DNA of 64,000 nt from Phragmites australis. Taxonomy: Eukaryota; Streptophyta; Magnoliopsida; Poales; Poaceae. Every line of letters starts with the position of its first letter. The stretch's first letter is position 1. Both the position numbers and the translations under genes were made by a program. Below, one piece after another: positions 59,520 through 64,000 of the stretch. The stretch lies in contig NC_084933.1 in the NCBI RefSeq assembly GCF_958298935.1, positions 5,067,001 to 5,131,000 of the forward strand, given 5' to 3'. Under the pieces are notes generated by a model. The model was not told the origin of the DNA. It searched no databases and worked only from the letters and a program-made list of their open reading frames with translations.

Positions 59520-60990
59520 TATGTCGCTGCCGAGGCTCAGTTGTGGTCAAGCCGATGAAGCCTCATGGTGACTGTTCGTAGGGAGCTTGTCCCTTGATCT
59601 GTGGGCTGTCACGAGCGGAGGCACAACAACTGGAAATCGTTGGGAAAGGCCAGGAGGCATCTGCCTTCCTATGATCCACTGGTGGAGGGTCATGTTGGGT
59701 GCATGCAAGGATCTAGTTGCAAATGTTTCATTTGGTAGCATGGCACCAGTACCGTCGGCAGCGACGGCTGTCGCCAGATCTTCATGAATTTGCACACCGT
59801 TGTCGACCACGGTGTTTGGATCCACCACCATTGGGTCAGCCGGTGGGGGGTCGTTGCCTCTGGCCATAAACACAAATCAATCTATTCGGCTGCTCTGGCT
59901 ATTGTTGGAGTCCATGCAGTGGAAAACATTACGCTCCATGGGATCCCACTCGAGATGTCCCAACTCGTGGTACGCATCCAATGGTCTAGACTCGAGGGTA
60001 CCGGTGTGGATCAGTCCACCTTGATCGTCCCAACAGAAAACTATAGTTTCGAAGATGATCTCAGAGTCGACAGGAGGGGACTCAAAGATGTCCGTTGTCG
60101 ACTTGAAGTGGTCATAGAAGCCGGTGTCGGAGAATCCGATGCAAAAGTGAGCCCAAGGCATGATTAATCCTACAAAATAGAAGAAGTCTCTAACCTGGCG
60201 CACCAACTATCGAAGTTAATTCCTGACAATATGTCCATAAATTGACTAGGTATCTTCGAGTGTGGGGATAAATCACAAGATGAGACACACGATGTATACA
60301 AGTTCAGGCCTCCGATTGGATTAATACCTTATGTCCTGTGGGGGTGTTGCTGTTGTATATTGATGATCTCGAGTACAAGCAATGTGGCTAAGACTATTAC
60401 AAAGAGTAGATCAGATCTAATCTAACCTAGGGATAAAGTTGCCAAGTAGCTCCTCTGTTCAAGTCTTGATGCTTGCCTCTCTCTCTTCCTTCTTGTTCTC
60501 TTCACCCCCAGCCTTTCCGCCTTATATAGGGGTGATGTATCGACTCCTACCCAGTCGTAGTCGATAGGGAGTTGTCTTCTTTGACGTCCAAGTAGATAGA
60601 TTTGTTTTGGATACTGATCGTTCTGAGTTGGGTAACCAATCTAAACCTTCCTAATATGTACTTTCTTGATTCCAGGTGTATCAGGTACCGCTGATTCGGT
60701 TCTGTGATATCTGGAGCTACCTAACATGTGTTGTACGTACACTATCTATGTATGATATACTCCTTATGCGCATAGACTCTATAGTTAGATATTCGACAGA
60801 GGTAATCCCGTAAACTGTAATATGGATTGGTTAGTTACAACCTATAAATAGGGCTCAAGTGTAACTGACAGGACATGTGACCTTAATATCTGAGAAAGCT
60901 TCTCAACTTTGTGTACATTTCCCTCTAGCCTTCGGATAACTCCGGGGTCCGTAGGCCCATCACTTTGTTCAGGAACATTAGTTCCCAACA
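59520..60990 (-). mobile_element. Truncated LTR retrotransposon (LTR plus gag-like start)
   Basis: On the minus strand the LTR starts TGTTGGGAACTAATG at 60990 and ends near 60209. A TATATAAGG promoter lies at about 60525. Directly after comes GTTGGTGCGCCAGGTTAG, a primer-site layout like that of Tat/RIRE2-type elements. A gag-like frame then starts MFMARGNDPPPADPM (59873) and continues to about 59547. No second LTR is found before 59160, so the element is truncated. Its 5' LTR abuts the duplicated peptide segment at 60991. Confidence 0.65.
60209..60990 (-). repeat. 5' LTR of truncated element
   Basis: Defined by the TGTTGGGAAC start at 60990 and the primer-like site immediately after 60209. 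Confidence 0.6.
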
Positions 60991-62058
60991 TTTTGTAAAT
61001 CCTTAATGTACAATACTTTCACATAAAATCACATAAAACATAAATTGACCATATATAACCATGGAGCATGGACATGTTATTTATTTGTCTCAGTATAATG
61101 TACACATTAGTACATTACATGCATGAGCATTGGAAAAGCTTGATATTCTAATACGCAGCAGATGGATTATATAGTACAAGGCAAATACTACTGCACACAG
61201 TAGACAGTTTGTGGTGGAAATTTTGTGTACATGACAACTTATGATTAAAGTTGCTAACTGGATATACTTTCCCTCGTCGATCAGGTTAATAGCTGCGCAT
61301 GGTTCTGATGTTTGAATCCTTCATCAAGGTTTTTTCTGATTGTTGCGGATGAACCTTCGGTACTGATCTGCTGAGAGATCATGGTGGGAGTCTGTGGTTG
61401 TAGCTGCCATATCTGTGTTTGTGCTGTCAGCGTTGTTGTTAGTTGCCTGTCCTGCATTAATGTTGCTAGTTGCCTGTCCTGATAAACTGCTAAGTGATGG
61501 ACTTACTCCAGTAGTGACTAGCTTGCATTCTTCTTTTAGTCCTTTGCGAGAAAGTGTTCCTTGGTTCATGTATACTCCACCCTCCACAAAATTGCAGGAG
61601 AACAGAACTACCAAGCTAAGTGCTAGAAGAATGGTGTGCGTCTTCGTCATTTCTTTCGCTGAATACACATAAATTTCATAAGAACACTATCGAAACTGAC
61701 GTAGTTGAAGTCAAGAGAAGAAGTACTGTAGGACAAATTATTTTATCCATATATACAAATAATACTGTGCTACAAAAAATATCAGACATAGAGAATAAAA
61801 CTAGAGAGTGTAGGCAAATAAAAGCACTTAAATATAGAAACAATGAATTCAAGTGTACAGATGCATTGAGGCGTGTTAATAAACAGAGATATAAATAATG
61901 GAATAAGGTTATCAAGACTTTTGCAGTGAAGTCTAAACCAGAAATGTTTGTAAGTGACTATATAAGAGCCCTGCGAGCTCCTGAAAAAGGTAAATTTTAG
62001 TATGCTGTAAATTGTCCCAGTCAAATTGGGTGGTTAAATTTATCTGCTAGCAAAAATG
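60991..62058. repeat. Right copy of the duplicated peptide segment
   Basis: Homologous to 2649-3790. After the CACTA insertion at 62059-63811 the homology resumes for about 40 bp (63812-63851, through atctatttaagaaatg and ctgcac). Beyond that the sequence differs from the left locus, which is interrupted there by its own CACTA element. Confidence 0.8.
61324..61650 (-). CDS. Small secreted-peptide precursor, 108 aa
   Basis: MTKTHTILLALSLVVLFSCN is a clear signal peptide, and cleavage is likely just after, near FVEGG. A Ser/Thr/Asn-rich, cysteine-free propeptide follows (LSSLSGQATSNINAGQATNN, then NADSTNTDM). The C-terminus is TTTDSHHDLSADQYRRFIRN followed by NQKKP and stop. The start at 61650 is chosen because the signal peptide begins there; an upstream in-frame GTG is less likely. 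The pyrimidine-rich TGTGTATTCAG just upstream could be a leader-intron acceptor, matching the gene at 58227. The C-terminal block is conserved with that gene and with the decayed copy at 2945, and is the likely mature peptide. Receptor, processing and function are unknown. Confidence 0.75.
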   Translation of the reverse strand: MTKTHTILLALSLVVLFSCNFVEGGVYMNQGTLSRKGLKEECKLVTTGVSPSLSSLSGQATSNINAGQATNNNADSTNTDMAATTTDSHHDLSADQYRRFIRNNQKKP

Positions 62059-63811
62059 CACTACCACAGAACCAGCCAAAAATAGCAGTTCATCAGTGCC
62101 AGTTGCCCAAGAACTAGAACTAAAAATGTATCAGTGCCAGTTTTTAATCTCATGCACGCGAATAAGGATTGAGTTGCTAAGAACCGGCACTAAAATGGAC
62201 TATTAGTGCTGGTTTCCTGGCTGGAACTGGCACACAACCGACACTAAAACGGACTATCGATGCCGGTTCGAGCCACCAACCAGCAATAATGTGTTCGGAC
62301 CTGAAATTTGCCTCCAATGCAATTTTGACTCACGTCATCAGTCCTCATGTTTGGCTCTAGCTTATCTCTCACTTATCTCTTTCTTCGCTGCCTCTCACTC
62401 CATTAGGCATAGAGCTCCCTCCCTTCCCGAGCTCCCTCCACGGCTGTCATCCCTCCCTCCCTAGGCTCCCGGCCCCGGCCAGCCTTCCCTTCCTCCCTAA
62501 GCTCCCTCCGATCCCCGAACGCCATCCCTTCCTCCTCGGGCTCCCTCCCTGGCTACCATCCACGGTAGCGTCTCTACGAGGACCACAAGGAAGCTAGCCC
62601 GCCTTACCGCATCGGGACACTTTGTCCCCCCAAGCCGGGGCAGCCGTTGTCGCTCTGTCAGATTCCACACGCCTTCGTCAACAGGGATCCACAGGAGCGT
62701 GGGCTACACTGGTGATGGGATACTAAGTGAGGGGACGATGACCGGGGAGGGCGCTCTGAGGCACTCCATGAGATGTGATGAGTGATGGTGATACAGGCGG
62801 CAGTGTCGGCGGTGGTGGAGGGATCCTGAGTGAAGAGACGACAGCTATGGACACAAACGCGCGTTCCAAAAATAGTGTAGAAACTTTCAGGGCAAGAACT
62901 CAATCTTCCAAGCCATTTTTGGCCTTAAAAATTCTCTCAACCCAACAAAGTGGGGGAGGAACAAATGTAAAAAATTTTAGATGTCCGTATGCAAAAGTTA
63001 TGCCCATTTTACCGAATGCACTCCGGGTCACATATCAAATTATAACCCGCAACAAAATTTGGTAAAATTAGTTATCAGTGACGGGTCATGGTTATGACAC
63101 GTTACTAATGACCTTTGGCAAAGAAGGTTAAAAGGATAAAATATTCGGTTTCTATGACAACTACGTGATAGCAGAGGTGGTAATGTGGCTACAGGCGAGA
63201 GGAGGAGGTCACGGGTTCGATTTCCATGGAATGCAAACTTGAAAATAATGTGAAAAAAGTGTGGTTTGTGAAGTATATAGGATGGGCCTGCGTTGTGATG
63301 GCTCGGGTGAAAAAAATATTTTTTTGACTTTTTTGTGTCCAAAAATATGAAAAATATACATCTGTCATTAGTGACGGGTAAAGATTACTAATGTTTAGTC
63401 ACTGTTAACTAAACATTAGTGATAGGTCATGATTATAACCCGTCACTAATGACCTTATTAGTGATAGGTCATCACCCGTCAGTAATAATCTACCATTAGT
63501 GACGTGATAAGAGTGATTGGTACATGACCCATCACTAATGATGGTTATGACCTGTCACTAATTACTTTTTTTCACGTAGTGGGTGGCGGCAGCCGAGCCG
63601 GCTCGACTGCCGCCACTGCTGGCGCAATCAGCCACTGCTGTCGTGCCACAGCTCAGGCTCATTTTTTTTGCTCCTGAGAACTACTATCACTGCCAATTCT
63701 AGACCCGGCCGTGATAGTTATGATTATCATTGCTGAGTAAAGACCGTCGGTTCCAAAACCAATAGTGATGAGGTTTTAGAACCGGCAGTGATTGGCCTTT
63801 TTGTAGTAGTG
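62059..63811. mobile_element. Non-autonomous CACTA element, 1.75 kb, ATG target duplication
   Basis: The left terminus is CACTACCACAGAACCAGCC; the complement of the right terminus is CACTACTACAAAAAGGCC. Flanking trinucleotides are atg (62056-62058) and atg (63812-63814). The other copy of the duplicated segment has an empty site at the corresponding point (near 3768-3772), confirming the insertion and its boundaries. Subterminal motifs such as atcagtgccag and gaaccggcac lie at the left; gtcactaatgac and acccgtcac lie at the right. An internal region (62875-63000) is shared with the element at 1473-2265. No complete reading frame. Confidence 0.85.
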
Positions 63812-63851
63812 ATGGGTGAACATCTATTTAAGAAATGACCAATGCTGCACC

Positions 63852-64000
63852 CTGAATACTTTGATAATAATTTTCAATAGATCCTTGGCCATCGTTCTAC
63901 CCTTTGGTGACACAGTATAACTCACATACATAGAACTTAATTTGACATAGCTAACGTACTTAGGCCACTACTGCAACTTGATCTATCCCTCTTTGTAGCA
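63852..64000. other. Window edge, no gene seen
   Basis: Sequence beyond the duplicated segment has no recognisable feature. Confidence 0.3.

Noticed and set aside
59547..60206. Independent host genes in plus and minus frames
   Set aside because: The position just after an LTR and primer-like site indicates a retroelement gag leader; the plus frames are shadows.

Overview
This 64 kb window is plant nuclear DNA, almost certainly from a grass and most likely a panicoid or andropogonoid such as sorghum, maize or a relative. The evidence is plant-type GT-AG introns, CACTA transposons with gccgagtg/cactcggc subterminal repeats, an initiator-Met-primed chromovirus-like Ty3/gypsy family, Tat-type LTR elements, a RICESLEEPER-like hAT remnant and a plastid petG fragment. 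I cannot assign the species from sequence alone. Most of the window is nested transposable elements with a few host-type genes between them.

Layout, 0-16.4 kb: small CACTA-like non-autonomous elements (about 206-449 and 1473-2265) come first. A decayed copy of a small secreted-peptide gene follows (2945-3344, minus). A composite CACTA element (3803-10361) carries a captured BARD1/BRCA1-like gene fragment, four tandem copies of a ~500 bp repeat and an eight-exon TnpA-like (Ptta/En/Spm) gene. Its right edge abuts an exon of an ABCG24/28-type half-transporter gene (10362-13860, plus), which keeps nine in-frame exons but has lost its 5' exons. The last exon of that gene is tandemly duplicated. 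A plastid petG fragment and a second, three-exon ABCG fragment (15968-16300) follow.

16.4-35.6 kb: two related gypsy elements (16384-25316 and 26750-35647). Each has ~2.07-2.10 kb LTRs and an initiator-Met tRNA primer site. Both show the same defects: no recognisable gag or protease, and an integrase core deletion that removes the region of the catalytic glutamate. A ~850 bp CACTA-like element lies between them.

35.6-50.3 kb: a Ty1/copia pol remnant (minus) is joined directly to a broken CACTA Tnp2 transposase (minus). Next is a 9.65 kb Tat-like LTR element (40511-50161, minus). It keeps its LTRs and a gag-like start, but its pol position is occupied by tandem arrays. The largest is a 108 bp (36-codon) repeat of about 26 units.

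50.3-64 kb: a 1.6 kb non-autonomous CACTA element with an ATT target duplication, a hAT transposase 3' end with its terminal repeat, and a long AT-rich stretch without recognised genes. A small secreted-peptide gene (58227-58520, minus), a Stowaway-like MITE and a truncated LTR element come next. The apparently intact paralogue (61324-61650, minus) of the decayed peptide gene at the left edge follows, with a CACTA element (ATG target duplication) inserted just beyond it.

The two ends of the window are therefore related by a dispersed or segmental duplication of about 1.1 kb carrying the peptide gene. The most promising undescribed biology is this peptide family, which has a signal peptide and a conserved C-terminal motif around TDSxHxxSxxxY ending in Pro. 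Also notable are the CACTA gene capture and the 36-residue repeat array in the Tat-like element. All calls come from reading the sequence; no database search was made.
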